A DNA stretch of 41,918 nt from Actinomadura bangladeshensis (GCF_004348335.1 NZ_SMJW01000040.1:1-41918); one strand, 5' to 3'. Counted from the first letter of the stretch, positions 17,908 to 27,165 are shown. The notes: a model not told the origin generated them from the sequence alone. Numbers and translations are program-made.

Positions 17908-18155
17908 TCACCGGCGTCCGGCGAAGCGCGCGTAGGTGACGACCACGGCGGCGTCGGCCGTGCCGCGGCCGCCGTCGGCGGCCCACCACCTCATCGCCGG
18001 TGACGCGCTGACCGCCTCGGCGAGGGCGGCACGGACCCCTGGCACGGGTCGCCGCGAGCTCGCCCTCGGTCCTCCGCCGGCGGCTCGCCGAAGATCTCGT
18101 CGGCGAGTTCGGGATCGTAGAAGACCGGCTGCCATGCGGGCAATGCGTGGGGCAT
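17908..18155 (-). pseudogene. Possible decayed small gene
   Basis: The minus strand starts as a plausible protein at ATG 18155 (MPHALPAWQPVFYDPELADE and on), continues in another frame as EGELAATRARG, and ends in a third as VRAALAEAVSASPAMRWWA to a stop at 17908. Each piece has good actinomycete coding character, but no single frame carries all three. This suggests a protein of about 80-90 residues broken by small indels. Sequencing error is an alternative. Family not recognised. Confidence 0.35.
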
Positions 18156-18236
18156 TGGCCGGCCAGAGGCCTGTGCCGGAGGTCTATCGCCTGTAACTGC
18201 CGGTCAAAGGCGACCTTGTGCCGGGGAACCGGCGCT

Positions 18237-18641
18237 CTAGGGCGTGTCGCGGGGCTGTTTCTGGTTGGTGCGGTCCTTTTGGAGTTGGGCGTTGATGCGT
18301 TGGGCTTCGGCGAGTTGGTCTTCCAGGATGATGATGCGGCAGGCGGCTTCCAGTGGTGTGCCCTGGTCGATCAGGTCGCGGGCGCGTTGTGCCAAGCGCA
18401 GTTGGTAGCGCGAGTAGCGGCGGTGCCCGCCGGGTGAGCGCTGCGGAACGATCAGGCGGGCGGTGTCCAGGCTGCGCAGGAATGCCGGGGTGACGTCCAG
18501 CATCTCTGCGGCGCGGCCCATGCTGTAGGCCGGGTAGTCCTCGTCGTCGAGCTTGCCCTCGAGCCCGCCGGATTCCACCGGGGTCTGCGCGAGATACCGA
18601 TCTGGCTGGTCGCCGGCCTGAGCCGGCTGGGATGCTTTCAC
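18237..18641 (-). CDS. MerR family transcriptional regulator
   Basis: 134 residues from GTG 18641 (GGAAGG 4 nt upstream). A MerR winged helix-turn-helix spans about 38-90: AYSMGRAAEMLDVTPAFLRSLDTARLI, then the wing SPGGHRRYSRYQL. A coiled-coil dimerisation helix follows (about 103-125). There is no C-terminal ligand domain and no metal-binding cysteine cluster (a single Cys101), so it is the small BldC/HspR-like kind rather than a metal sensor. No obvious target operon is adjacent. The region upstream is long and rich in hairpins. Confidence 0.85.
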   Translation of the reverse strand: MKASQPAQAGDQPDRYLAQTPVESGGLEGKLDDEDYPAYSMGRAAEMLDVTPAFLRSLDTARLIVPQRSPGGHRRYSRYQLRLAQRARDLIDQGTPLEAACRIIILEDQLAEAQRINAQLQKDRTNQKQPRDTP

Positions 18642-18684
18642 TAAACCTTCCGTACTGCCTTGTGGTGGGCAGTGACGACGACAG

Positions 18685-18717
18685 GGGCCCCGGCGCCATA
18701 CTGCGGCGCCGGGGCCC
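18685..18717. repeat. 13-bp perfect inverted repeat upstream of merR
   Basis: GGGCCCCGGCGCC-ATACTGC-GGCGCCGGGGCCC: a perfect 13-bp stem with a 7-nt loop, 44 nt before the merR start in its probable leader. It could act as an attenuator, a terminator or a block to translation. Confidence 0.7.
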
Positions 18718-18735
18718 AGAGGTACAACACCATCT

Positions 18736-18755
18736 ACCGGCCCTGACGGGCCGGT
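18736..18755. repeat. 8-bp perfect inverted repeat
   Basis: ACCGGCCC-TGAC-GGGCCGGT: tight hairpin 18 bp from the larger repeat at 18685-18717, upstream of merR. Confidence 0.6.
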
Positions 18756-18959
18756 CCTCCGCGTCGGCCGCCCGGATGGGGGCGGGGATGCGGGGATCGC
18801 GTATGCGTGACCGTAGACCACCGTCCAATCTGTGGAGCTGCGGTACCCGCGCGGCGTGACTGGAGCCTGCGACGGGCGATCCCGATGGCGTCGAACCCTC
18901 CTTTCCTCGACATCACTACCGGTACTGCGTGTTCTTACTGCGTTGTGCTGTGCACTGCC

Positions 18960-18983
18960 CCCGGCGGCCCGTTGGCCGCCGGG
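18960..18983. repeat. 10-bp perfect inverted repeat
   Basis: CCCGGCGGCC-CGTT-GGCCGCCGGG: strong hairpin in the long gene-free region, possibly a terminator or part of a structured leader. Confidence 0.6.
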
Positions 18984-19558
18984 CCGACCGGCTGCCGGGC
19001 CCCTTCCACTGCGCTGGCCCCGGCACGCCCGGCCGGTGTCTTCCGTGTCTTCCGGCAGTTCGTCCTCTGCCGGTCCTCATGGACTCGTCTCTCTTCGATG
19101 ACAGGAACACTACCCGCTTCCCGGTTGAAAAACTACCTTGGCCGCTACAGAGTTTCGTAGATCACACTGCCGGTTCTCTGCGTCGGCGGCGAGTGCTCCG
19201 GCCGCGCAGGCAACCGCGCTGCTTCACCGTGCCGGGAACTCCGATCGTCCCCGGGAGGTACAGGGCTGCGGGTGGGCCGGCGGGAGGAGCCGGCGCCGGC
19301 CGGCCCGTCGGTCGCCGCTGAACCGGGCCGCTGTGTTTTCACAGGACAGTACGCAAGTGCCCAACTTTCGCGCCGAAGACTGGCACACAGTACGTAGCGG
19401 AAGCGGTCCGGCTCGCGGCAGAATTACCTTGATGCCGAGATACTTGGCGCCGTCCGCTCGTCCACGTCCGGACTGGCGGGCAGGCGCCCCCGGCAACCCG
19501 GCGCGATGGCCCGTACTGCGCGCTCACATCGCTGATGTGCGGGAGATAGGTGGTTGTC

Positions 19559-21091
19559 ATGATCGTTGGAATCCTCAAGGAGGACGCGCCCGGCGAGCGG
19601 CGGGTGGCGGTGACGCCGGACACCGTTACTCGACTGCAGAAGCTCGGGTACGAGGTGATCGTCGAGTCCGGCGCCGGAGCCGGCGCGGGCTTCCCCGACG
19701 ACCGGTACGAGGCCGCGGGTGCCGCCATCGGCGACGCGGAGGCCGCGGACGTGGTGCTGGGGGTCGCCCCGCCCTCACCCGGGCGACTGGACGCCCTGCG
19801 ACCGGGCGCCACGCTGATCGGCCTGCTGAGCCCCCGGTTCAGACCGGACCTGGTGGAGGACCTCGCCGAGCGTCCCATCACGGCACTGTCCCTGGACGCG
19901 GTGCCGCGGATCTCCCGGGCGCAGTCGTTCGACGTGCTCTCCTCGATGGCCAATATCGCCGGGTACCGGGCGGTGATCGAGGCCGCGCACGAGTTCGGGC
20001 GGTTCTTCACGGGTCAGGTGACCGCGGCGGGCAAGGTGCCGCCGGCGAAGGTGCTGGTCGCGGGGGCCGGTGTCGCCGGGCTCGCGGCGATCGGCGCGGC
20101 CGGCAGCCTGGGCGCGATCGTCCGGGCCACCGACCCGCGGCCGGAGGTCGCCGACCAGGTGCGCTCGCTCGGCGGCGACTACCTCGCCGTCGCCGAGCCC
20201 GAGCCGGACGACGCTCCGGGCACCGGCTACGCCAAGGAGATGTCGGACGACTACAACGTCCGCGCCGCCGCGCTGTACGCCGAGCAGTGCCGTGACGTCG
20301 ACATCGTCGTCACCACCGCGCTCATCCCCGGGAAGCCCGCGCCGAAGCTGATCACCGCAGAGATGGTGGCGGCGATGCGGCCGGGTTCGGTGATCGTCGA
20401 CATGGCCGCGGCCAACGGCGGCAACGTCGAGGGGACGGTGCCCGGCGAGCGGGTGGTCACCGGGAACGGCGTGATCATCCTCGGCTACACCGACCTGGCC
20501 GGACGGCTGCCCGCGCAGGCGTCCCAGATGTACGGCACCAACCTGGTCAACCTGATACAGCTGATGACCCCGCAGCGGGACGGCGAACTCGTCCTGGACT
20601 TCGACGACGTCGTGCAGCGCTCGATGACCGTCGTCCGCGAGGGGGAGCTCACCTGGCCGCCGCCCCCGGTGGCGGTGTCGGCGGCACCGGCGGCCGTCCA
20701 ACCGGTGCGGTCCGAGGCCGGGGCGGACGAGCCGGCCCGCAGTACGAGACCGGTGCCGCGCCGGCTCGGAGCCGCCATCGCGGCCGCCGGGGTGTTCGGC
20801 CTGATCGCGGTCTCGCCGGCGGTGCTGCAGGTGCATCTGACCGTGTTCGCGCTGGCCATCGTGATCGGCTACTACGTGATCGGGAACGTGCACCACGCAC
20901 TGCACACCCCGCTGATGTCGGTGACCAACGCGATCTCCGGGATCATCGTGGTCGGAGCACTGGTGCAGATCGGCACGGGAAGCGCTGCGATCACCGTCCT
21001 CTCACTCGCGGCGATCCTGCTCGCGAGCATCAACGTCTTCGGCGGATTCGCGGTCACCCGCCGCATGCTCGCCATGTTCATCAGGAGCTAG
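19559..21091 (+). CDS. pntA: NAD(P) transhydrogenase alpha subunit (Re/Si-specific)
   Basis: 510 residues. Proton-translocating transhydrogenase moves hydride between NADH and NADP+ using the proton gradient. Domain I (1-375) binds NAD(H): the RQD loop is intact in [24 protein letters not shown] (Arg117, Gln122, Asp125), and the Rossmann motif is GAGVAG (169-174). A Pro/Ala-rich linker (about 370-400) leads to three or four membrane helices near the C-terminus (for example [19 protein letters not shown]). The fused alpha1-alpha2 layout equals E. coli PntA. ATG 19559 is chosen with AGGTGG close by; GTG 19550 behind GGGAG is an alternative. Followed directly by pntB. No DosR-like box was found upstream. 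Confidence 0.93.
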   Translation: MIVGILKEDAPGERRVAVTPDTVTRLQKLGYEVIVESGAGAGAGFPDDRYEAAGAAIGDAEAADVVLGVAPPSPGRLDALRPGATLIGLLSPRFRPDLVEDLAERPITALSLDAVPRISRAQSFDVLSSMANIAGYRAVIEAAHEFGRFFTGQVTAAGKVPPAKVLVAGAGVAGLAAIGAAGSLGAIVRATDPRPEVADQVRSLGGDYLAVAEPEPDDAPGTGYAKEMSDDYNVRAAALYAEQCRDVDIVVTTALIPGKPAPKLITAEMVAAMRPGSVIVDMAAANGGNVEGTVPGERVVTGNGVIILGYTDLAGRLPAQASQMYGTNLVNLIQLMTPQRDGELVLDFDDVVQRSMTVVREGELTWPPPPVAVSAAPAAVQPVRSEAGADEPARSTRPVPRRLGAAIAAAGVFGLIAVSPAVLQVHLTVFALAIVIGYYVIGNVHHALHTPLMSVTNAISGIIVVGALVQIGTGSAAITVLSLAAILLASINVFGGFAVTRRMLAMFIRS

Positions 21092-21094
21092 GAA

Positions 21095-22534
21095 ATGACG
21101 GTCGCAACCGCGGCGACCGCGGCGTACATCGTCGCGGCGCTGCTCTTCATCCGCGCGCTGGCCGGGCTCTCACGGCACGAATCCGCGCGCCTGGGCAACA
21201 CCTACGGCATGCTCGGCATGGCCGTGGCGCTCGTCGCCACCATCGCCCTCACCATCGACGACGGCATCGGCCTCCCCGCATTCGGACTGCTCGTGGCCGC
21301 GGTCGCGGTCGGCGCGCTGATCGGACTGCAGCGGGCCAGGTCGGTGGAGATGACCGCGATGCCCGAGCTCATCGCGCTACTGCACAGCTTCGTCGGGCTG
21401 GCCGCGGTCCTAGTCGGCTGGAGCGGCTACCTGCACGTCGAGCACCACCCGGAGGGGACGGAGGCGGCGGCGCTCGCCCGCGAGGGCATGCTCGGCATCC
21501 ACAGCGCCGAGGTCTTCATCGGCGTCCTCGTCGGCGGCGTCACCTTCACCGGCTCGGTCGTGGCCTACGGCAAGCTGTCGGGCAGGTTGAAGTCCGCGCC
21601 GCTGATGCTGCCGGGCAAGAACCTGCTCAACGTCGCGGCGCTCGTCGTGTTCGCCGTGCTCACCGCCGCCTTCGTCGTCGAGCCCCGGCCGTGGCAGCTC
21701 GTCGCGGTCACCGCGGTGGCGCTGCTGCTCGGCTGGCATCTGGTCGCGTCCATCGGCGGCGGCGACATGCCGGTGGTGGTGTCCATGCTGAACAGCTACT
21801 CCGGCTGGGCGGCCGCCGCGTCCGGGTTCCTGCTCGGCAACGACCTCCTGATCATCGTGGGCGCGCTGGTGGGCTCCTCCGGCGCCTACCTGTCGGCCAT
21901 CATGTGCAAGGCGATGAACCGCTCGTTCCTGTCGGTCATCGCCGGCGGATTCGGCCTCGAGGCGCCCGCCGCGTCCGGTGCCGAGCACGGACGGCACCGG
22001 GAGATCAGCGCCGCGGAGGCCGCCGAAGCGCTCACCGCGGCCTCCTCGGTGATCATCGTGCCCGGCTACGGCATGGCCGTCGCGCAGGCCCAGGTCCCCG
22101 TCGCCGCGCTGACCGCGCGGCTGCGCGACCTCGGCGCCCAGGTCAGATTCGGCATCCACCCGGTCGCCGGCCGCCTTCCCGGCCACATGAACGTGCTGCT
22201 CGCCGAGGCCAAGGTGCCCTACGACCTGGTGCTGGAGATGGACGAGATCAACGACGACTTCGGCTCCACCGACGTGGTCCTGGTGATCGGCGCCAACGAC
22301 ATCGTCAACCCGGCCGCCGAAGAGGACCCGGCGAGCCCCATCGCCGGCATGCCCGTCCTCGAGGTCTGGAACGCCCGGCGGGTCATCGTGTTCAAACGCT
22401 CCATGGCCACGGGATACGCCGGCGTCCAGAACCCGCTCTTCTTCCGCGACAACACCCGCATGCTCTTCGGCGACGCAAAGGAGCAGGTCGACGGCATCCT
22501 CCGTGCCCTCGAACACCTCACCCCCGTCGCCTGA
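21095..22534 (+). CDS. pntB: NAD(P) transhydrogenase beta subunit
   Basis: 479 residues. The first about 280 form domain II with about nine membrane helices and the proton path. A linker ([16 protein letters not shown]) joins domain III, which binds NADP(H): [36 protein letters not shown] and [15 protein letters not shown] are all intact. It starts 3 bp after the pntA stop with GGAG upstream, so the two are co-translated. Together they supply NADPH for redox defence, consistent with the redox-enzyme neighbourhood. Confidence 0.93.
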   Translation: MTVATAATAAYIVAALLFIRALAGLSRHESARLGNTYGMLGMAVALVATIALTIDDGIGLPAFGLLVAAVAVGALIGLQRARSVEMTAMPELIALLHSFVGLAAVLVGWSGYLHVEHHPEGTEAAALAREGMLGIHSAEVFIGVLVGGVTFTGSVVAYGKLSGRLKSAPLMLPGKNLLNVAALVVFAVLTAAFVVEPRPWQLVAVTAVALLLGWHLVASIGGGDMPVVVSMLNSYSGWAAAASGFLLGNDLLIIVGALVGSSGAYLSAIMCKAMNRSFLSVIAGGFGLEAPAASGAEHGRHREISAAEAAEALTAASSVIIVPGYGMAVAQAQVPVAALTARLRDLGAQVRFGIHPVAGRLPGHMNVLLAEAKVPYDLVLEMDEINDDFGSTDVVLVIGANDIVNPAAEEDPASPIAGMPVLEVWNARRVIVFKRSMATGYAGVQNPLFFRDNTRMLFGDAKEQVDGILRALEHLTPVA

Positions 22535-22653
22535 CCCGAGACCGCCACACGACCCTGAACTTCATACAGGACACCCCACCGGTCGGCACCTGGAAACCTC
22601 AGCGAACGAACTGACGCCGAGTCGGCGGGCAAGCCCTCTGCTCGGCCGGCTGC

Positions 22654-23727
22654 TCAGCCAGTGGCGAGGGGCGTCTTGGTGAGGCGGATGGTGCCGTCCT
22701 CGCCGGGGCGGGGGGCCGGCCGGTATCCCTCGCTCTGGTAGAGCGCGATGTTGTTCCGGCTGCCCGCTCCCGTGGACAGCACGATGTGGCGGCAGGCCGG
22801 GTCGGCGGCGGCCTCCGCCTCACGGAGCAGCCAGCGTCCCAGGCCGCGCCCGCGCAGATCGGGGACGACGCCGAGCCGTCCCACGTGCCATTCGGCGTCG
22901 TCGCGGCGGGTGCGCACCATGCCGAGGAGCCGGCCGTCGCGCCATAGCCCGATCGCGTGCCAGTCCGCGAGCCAGTCGCGTACCTGCTCCACGGACTCGT
23001 GCAGCGCGGGGACGGTCAGGGGGTCGTTGGCGAGGGCCTCCTCCACCCAGCAGCACCGTTGCAGGACGGTCACCTCGGGGGCGTCGTCCGGCGTCAATCG
23101 CCGCAGGTAGGATCCCGGTTCGGGGCCGGCCGGCGAGGTGGGCCGCGCCCGCTCCCGCATCGACCGGAGCGCGTGCGCGACCCGGACCAGTTCGTCCAGG
23201 ACGGCGATCGCGGCCTCGCCGGCAGCGGCGGCGGGGCGCACTTGCCCGTCGCGCACGACGTCGGCGATGCGCAGCGCGACCGTGGATCCCAGCGGTACCA
23301 GGCGCAGCGTGGTCACCACTTGTTTGGCGTGCTGCACGGCCCTCGTGCCCGCCGAGGTGTTGCCGTAGCTGATGAAACCGACCGGTTTCCACGCCCACTC
23401 GCCGGAGAGGTAGTCCAGCGCGTTCTTCAAGGACGCCGGCATCCCGTAGTTGTACTCCGGCGTCACGACGATGAGGCCGTCCACGGCGTCCACGATCGCG
23501 CTCCACCTGCGCGTGTGCTCGTGGCGGTACACGCCCGCGGACGGATGCTCCTCCTCGTCGAGGAACGGGAGGTCGAGGTCGGCGAGGGCCAGCGGCACCA
23601 GTTCGGCGCCGAGTTCGGCGGCGCGGGGCGTGATCGTCCGGGTCAGCCATGCTCCCACCGCGGGGCCGAGGGCGCCGGGGCGGGTGCTGCACACCAGTAC
23701 GAGGATGCGAGCCCGTTTCGTTGACAT
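22654..23727 (-). CDS. NADPH-dependent FMN reductase fused to GNAT acetyltransferase
   Basis: 357 residues. Residues 1-190 are a flavodoxin-fold NADPH:FMN reductase: phosphate loop CSTRPGALGPAVG (13-25) and the signature TPEYNYGMPASLKNALDYL (89-107). Residues about 205-357 are a complete GNAT domain with acetyl-CoA motif LRGRGLGRWLL (291-301) and NNIALYQSEGYRP (325-337). A short Pro/Gly linker (RERARPTSPAGPEPG) separates them. No frameshift is needed. It is divergent from marR with its ATG inside the palindromic promoter. The reductase probably acts on quinones or electrophiles and the GNAT might detoxify the same compound, but that is inference. Confidence 0.85.
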   Translation of the reverse strand: MSTKRARILVLVCSTRPGALGPAVGAWLTRTITPRAAELGAELVPLALADLDLPFLDEEEHPSAGVYRHEHTRRWSAIVDAVDGLIVVTPEYNYGMPASLKNALDYLSGEWAWKPVGFISYGNTSAGTRAVQHAKQVVTTLRLVPLGSTVALRIADVVRDGQVRPAAAAGEAAIAVLDELVRVAHALRSMRERARPTSPAGPEPGSYLRRLTPDDAPEVTVLQRCCWVEEALANDPLTVPALHESVEQVRDWLADWHAIGLWRDGRLLGMVRTRRDDAEWHVGRLGVVPDLRGRGLGRWLLREAEAAADPACRHIVLSTGAGSRNNIALYQSEGYRPAPRPGEDGTIRLTKTPLATG

Positions 23728-23764
23728 GTAAACGAAACTAGCGGATAGGTTGTTTACATGTCAA
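23721..23764. promoter_or_regulatory. Symmetrical divergent promoter/operator of marR and the FMN reductase fusion
   Basis: TTGACATGTAAAC (23721-23733) and GTTTACATGTCAA (23752-23764) are a perfect 13-bp inverted repeat separated by 18 bp. Each arm contains the start codon of one gene (CAT 23725-23727; ATG 23758-23760), and each TTGACA looks like the -35 hexamer of the opposite gene. TAGGTT and, on the other strand, TAGTTT are possible -10 elements 7 nt before the start codons. Both mRNAs would be leaderless, and MarR bound at the arms would block both promoters. Confidence 0.7.
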
Positions 23765-24246
23765 TGAAACCCTCGCATGAGCCCGTGCGCTGGCTGACCG
23801 CAGACGAGGAACGGGCGTGGCGGGCCTTCCGCCGCATGGTGATCGCCGTCCAGACCGGCACCGCGCGCGACCTGGCCCGCGCCGGCCTCTCCGAGCCCGA
23901 CTACGAGGTGCTCAGCACGCTGTCGGAACGGCCGGACCACGCCGGCACCCTGCACGGCCAGGCCGCGAAGATGGGCTGGTCGCGCAGCCGCCTGTCCCGG
24001 CACGCCTCCCGCATGGAGGCGCGCGGCCTCATCAGCCGCGTGCCCGACCCGGCCGACGGAAGGGGCTGCCTCCTCGTCCTCACCGAACGCGGCCTGGACA
24101 CCCTGATGGACGCCGCCCCCGCACACGTGGAATCGGTGCGCCACCATTTCATCGATCTTCTGACCCCGGACGACCTCGCCGCCCTGGAGCACATCGCCGC
24201 CAAGGTGAAGGCCCCAGACGGACCGCACCGGCCACCCAAGTCCTGA
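23758..24246 (+). CDS. MarR family regulator
   Basis: 162 residues with a winged helix-turn-helix (about 45-112): LSEPDYEVLSTLSERPDHAGTLHGQAAKMGWSRSRLSRHASRMEARGLI, then the wing DPADGRGCLLVLTERG. A Cys104 in the wing could make it redox-sensitive, but this is only a suggestion. The ATG at 23758 lies inside the palindrome arm with no room for a ribosome site, so a leaderless message is likely; MSMKPS has a second Met at codon 3. Its natural target is the divergent FMN reductase-GNAT gene and itself. Confidence 0.9.
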   Translation: MSMKPSHEPVRWLTADEERAWRAFRRMVIAVQTGTARDLARAGLSEPDYEVLSTLSERPDHAGTLHGQAAKMGWSRSRLSRHASRMEARGLISRVPDPADGRGCLLVLTERGLDTLMDAAPAHVESVRHHFIDLLTPDDLAALEHIAAKVKAPDGPHRPPKS

Positions 24247-24348
24247 CCGCGCCAAGGGCGACAAGTCACTCGTCCAGTTCGCGTACCTGGGAGTCAGCCG
24301 CTCCTGTCTGCGGAACTGTGGCCGTGGACTCTGTGCGGGACGACCTGG

Positions 24349-24975
24349 CTATGCCGCTGGACCCGCGCGGCGCGGGTGCGGGCGGGCGCTGTCGTCCTCG
24401 TCATAGTCGAGCTCGTTGATCACCTGGACGACGCCGTAGACGGAGGCCGTGAGGCGTTCGGCGATCGGGATGAGGCTCGCGAGCGGCACGCGGCCCCGCA
24501 GGGTCACCACACCCTCGCGCACGCTGACCTCCACCTCTGCGGGGTCGAGCCAGAGACTCTGGATGACGATCTCGTGGGTCACCTCGCTGTGGATCTGCGC
24601 GTCCGTTCTCAAGAAGACGCTCAGCAGGTCGGCGCGGCTGACGATGCCCACGAGCCGGCCATCGGGGTCCACGACCGGGAGCCGCTTGAAGCCGTGGCGG
24701 CATATGGATCGGGCCGCTTCGGTGACCGTGGTGCCCGCAGTCGTGGTGACGGCGGGTGAACTCATGGCCTTCCCGGCAGTGCGGGCTTCGGCTCGTTCCA
24801 GCATGAGGAGATCAGCTTCGGTGACCACGCCGATGACGCGCCTCTCCGCGTCCACAACGGGGGCTCCGCTGATCCCGTGGTCGGCGAGAGTTGCGATGAC
24901 CTCCTTGATGGAGGCGTCGGACGCTACCGTCACGACGTCGGATGTCATGACCGTTTCCACTGTCGGGCGCTTCAT
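24349..24975 (-). CDS. CBS-pair and BON domain protein
   Basis: 208 residues: CBS 1 (about 8-60), CBS 2 (about 68-122) and a BON domain (about 128-192, with VEVSVREGVVTLRGRVPL). CBS pairs bind adenine nucleotides or sense energy charge; BON domains often bind lipids or envelope partners. This architecture recurs in actinomycete hypoxia or dormancy regulons. Start ATG 24975 has GAAGG upstream (somewhat long spacing); TTG 24996 is the alternative. Two DosR-like boxes lie 70 and 91 nt upstream, marking it as the first member of the right-hand island. Confidence 0.88.
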   Translation of the reverse strand: MKRPTVETVMTSDVVTVASDASIKEVIATLADHGISGAPVVDAERRVIGVVTEADLLMLERAEARTAGKAMSSPAVTTTAGTTVTEAARSICRHGFKRLPVVDPDGRLVGIVSRADLLSVFLRTDAQIHSEVTHEIVIQSLWLDPAEVEVSVREGVVTLRGRVPLASLIPIAERLTASVYGVVQVINELDYDEDDSARPHPRRAGPAA

Positions 24976-25045
24976 CCGGCTTGGCCCTTCTTCCAAGATC
25001 TACCCTTCGTGATCGAGCCTGATCGGACCGTACTACCCGTACCAG

Positions 25046-25059
25046 AGGATGGAGGTCCC
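25046..25059. promoter_or_regulatory. DosR-like box (CBS gene, proximal)
   Basis: AGGAT-GGAG-GTCCC against GGGAC-N4-GTCCC: right arm perfect, left 3 of 5. Centre is 21 bp from the next box, two helical turns. Confidence 0.4.
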
Positions 25060-25066
25060 GAAACCC

Positions 25067-25080
25067 CCGACGAAAGTCCT
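25067..25080. promoter_or_regulatory. DosR-like box (CBS gene, distal)
   Basis: CCGAC-GAAA-GTCCT: 7 of 10 arm positions, 91 nt upstream of the CBS start. Weak alone, supported by the tandem partner. Confidence 0.4.
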
Positions 25081-25140
25081 GCCGATAGCGGCGAAAGCGG
25101 GCTTGGAGGGGAACCGGGCGCTGGACAGTGGGGGTGAAGA

Positions 25141-25986
25141 TCAGCAGGCGGGAACGATCGCGACCGGGCACTGCGCGTGATGCAGGACCCCGTGGCTGAC
25201 GGAACCGAGTTGGGGCGAGCTCCAGCGCCAGTCGTGGGCACCGACCACGAGCAACCGGGCCGTGCGCGAGGCCTTGGACAAAGCGGCCACTGGGTGTTCC
25301 AAGACGATGTCGACGACTACGTCGACTTCGCGGTGGCGACGTCGAAGTGGCCGGCAGGCGGCCATGACCTCCTTCCTCAACTCCGCCTCGATCTGCTCGG
25401 CATCGGCGTAACCGGCCGCGATGAAGGTCGCGAGCGTCTGCCACGCGTGGACAACACGGAGTCGGGCATGGTGGGACTCGGCGGCGTCGAAGGCGTAGTC
25501 GAGGATCGCGCCGACGTCGCGCACCGGGTCGACGCCCACGAGGATGTCACCGTCGTCGAAGGCGCCCTCGCGCACGATCACCACCGGGATGGTGGACCGC
25601 TCGGCCATGCGCAGGCTCGTGGAGCCCAGCGCCAACCCGGCGAAACCGCCCTGGCCGCGACTTCCCAGTACGAGCTCGAACGCCTCCTCCGACTGCGCGC
25701 TCAGAGCCCTCCAAGGCTCCCCGCTCGCCAGAGTGGTCGTCGTTGCAAGGCCCGGCCACCGCTCCTGGACGTGTTCGACGGCGGCCCCCAAGAGCATTCT
25801 GCCTGCACGGGCCATGGACGCGGCGGCCTCGTCTCGTGCGACGGGCGCTTTCTCGTACGGCCGGCCTCCAACGGTGTGGACGATCTTCAGCGGACGTTCC
25901 CGCAAGGTGGCTTCGGCGGCGGCCCAGTCGAGGGCGCGTGCCGACCCATCGGACCCATCGGTGCCGGCGACGATCGGTGCGGACAA
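25141..25986 (-). CDS. Universal stress protein, tandem UspA domains
   Basis: 281 residues, two UspA domains. The first keeps the ATP-binding signature G-2x-G-9x-GS (LGSRGQGGFAGLALGS). The second is degenerate (VGAHDWRWSSPQLGSVSHG), retaining only the last part. The TTG at 25986 gives the typical start SAPIVAGTDGS and has GGGGGA 5 nt upstream; TTG 26004 would add six residues. It follows the adh gene on the same strand after about 120 bp with no box of its own, so it probably shares the box at 27221. Usp proteins of this kind bind ATP and promote survival in non-growing cells. Confidence 0.88.
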   Translation of the reverse strand: MSAPIVAGTDGSDGSARALDWAAAEATLRERPLKIVHTVGGRPYEKAPVARDEAAASMARAGRMLLGAAVEHVQERWPGLATTTTLASGEPWRALSAQSEEAFELVLGSRGQGGFAGLALGSTSLRMAERSTIPVVIVREGAFDDGDILVGVDPVRDVGAILDYAFDAAESHHARLRVVHAWQTLATFIAAGYADAEQIEAELRKEVMAACRPLRRRHREVDVVVDIVLEHPVAALSKASRTARLLVVGAHDWRWSSPQLGSVSHGVLHHAQCPVAIVPAC

Positions 25987-26106
25987 CGGGATCCCCCATT
26001 TCAATCTTCGTGGCGACCGGCAAGCCTGAGCCGCGAGATCCGCACACTCTTCGCCGCTCGGCTGATCTTCCTTCCCCGTTGGCCCGCAGCGTCGTCGGCG
26101 CGTCCG

Positions 26107-27165
26107 CTACCGGTGTTGCGAAGGAACGATCACCGCCCGCCCGGTGAGCTCTCCATTCTGCATCTGCCGGTAGGCGTCCATGGCCTCTTCCAGCGGGAAC
26201 TGGACGATGTCGGGTCGCAGCAGCCCGCGCGCGGCCAGATTGAGGACCTCGACGAGTTCGGGCCTGGTGCCCCAGTAGGTCGTCTGGAGGGATACCTCGT
26301 AGGGAACGGAGAAGAAGGACAGCGGCAGGGTGCCCCCACCGAGGCCGACGATGGTCACGTCCCCGAGCGTCCGGGCGGCGGCCGCCGCCATGGCGAGGGT
26401 CGCGTCCGCGCCGACAAAGTCCAGAACCACGTCCGCGCCGTGCTCACCGGTCGAGTCGCGGATGCTCGCGGCCGTGCCGTCGTTGGACGGGAGGGCCAGG
26501 TCGGCGCCGTTCTTCAGCGCGAGATCGAGGGCTTCGGTGCGCGTGTCAACGGCGATGACCGTCGCGGCGGTGGTGGCCTTGAGGATCTGGATGGCCAGGT
26601 GCCCCAGCCCGCCGGTGCCGATCACGACGGCGGTCGCGCCGGGCGGCAGTTTCGGCCAGGAACGGCGGATGGCGTGGTAAGGCGTGAGGCCGGCGTCGGT
26701 GAGCGGCGCCGCGCTCGCCGGGTCCAGTCCGTCGGGCAGCGGGACGAGGAGGCGGGCGTCGGGAACGAGCATGTACTCGGACATGCCGCCATCGAGGCCG
26801 AGGCCGCCACCGCCGGACGGCACGGGGGCGTTCGCCGGGTCCTCGCAGTAGTTCTCCGCGCCGAGGCGGCAGCGCGCGCACGTCCCACAGCCCCACGGTC
26901 CGTAGACCGCGACGGGCTGCCCGACCTGGAGCCCGGACACGCCGTCACCGAGTGCCACCACCCACCCGGCGTTCTCATGCCCCAGGGTGAACGGAGGTCC
27001 CCAGGGGAGCAGCCCGCCCTCGAACTCGTGCATCAGGTGCAGGTCGGAGTGGCATGCCCCTGCGCCGCCGACCCGGATGACGACCTGCCCGGGGCCGGGC
27101 TCGGGATCCGGGACGTCGATCAACACTGGATCGGACTTCCATTCCCGCAGTCGCAATGCTCGCAT
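26107..27165 (-). CDS. Zinc-dependent alcohol dehydrogenase
   Basis: 352 residues, medium-chain dehydrogenase. Catalytic zinc ligands Cys38 (GACHSDLH) and His63-Glu64 (LGHENAG); structural zinc Cys93, 96, 99 and 107; coenzyme motif GTGGLGH (183-189). The acidic residue after the second strand (IAVDTRTEA) suggests NAD rather than NADP. The probable role is recycling NADH by aldehyde reduction when respiration is limited. ATG at 27165 with AAGGAGAAGG upstream. A DosR-like box with 9 of 10 arm positions lies 55 nt upstream. Confidence 0.9.
   Translation of the reverse strand: MRALRLREWKSDPVLIDVPDPEPGPGQVVIRVGGAGACHSDLHLMHEFEGGLLPWGPPFTLGHENAGWVVALGDGVSGLQVGQPVAVYGPWGCGTCARCRLGAENYCEDPANAPVPSGGGGLGLDGGMSEYMLVPDARLLVPLPDGLDPASAAPLTDAGLTPYHAIRRSWPKLPPGATAVVIGTGGLGHLAIQILKATTAATVIAVDTRTEALDLALKNGADLALPSNDGTAASIRDSTGEHGADVVLDFVGADATLAMAAAAARTLGDVTIVGLGGGTLPLSFFSVPYEVSLQTTYWGTRPELVEVLNLAARGLLRPDIVQFPLEEAMDAYRQMQNGELTGRAVIVPSQHR

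Larger units (their letters stand above)
18642..19558. other. 917-bp gene-free region with several strong hairpins
   Basis: No frame has convincing coding character. It holds three perfect inverted repeats (18685-18717, 18736-18755, 18960-18983) and AT-richer patches around 18920-18950 and 19090-19170. On the minus strand a GGAAAGGAGGG resembling a ribosome site (near 18900) is not followed by a standard start codon. The region probably contains the merR leader and promoter and the pntA promoter; a small RNA is possible. No tRNA found. Confidence 0.5.

Noticed and set aside
18870..18920. tRNA T-loop-like GGTTCGA on the minus strand
   Set aside because: The flanking bases cannot form the 5-bp T stem and no acceptor or anticodon arm is present.
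19233..19251. GGGAAC...GTCCCC as a DosR-like box before pntA
   Set aside because: The spacing between arms is too long for the 4-bp spacer of the other boxes, and the site is over 300 nt from the pntA start.
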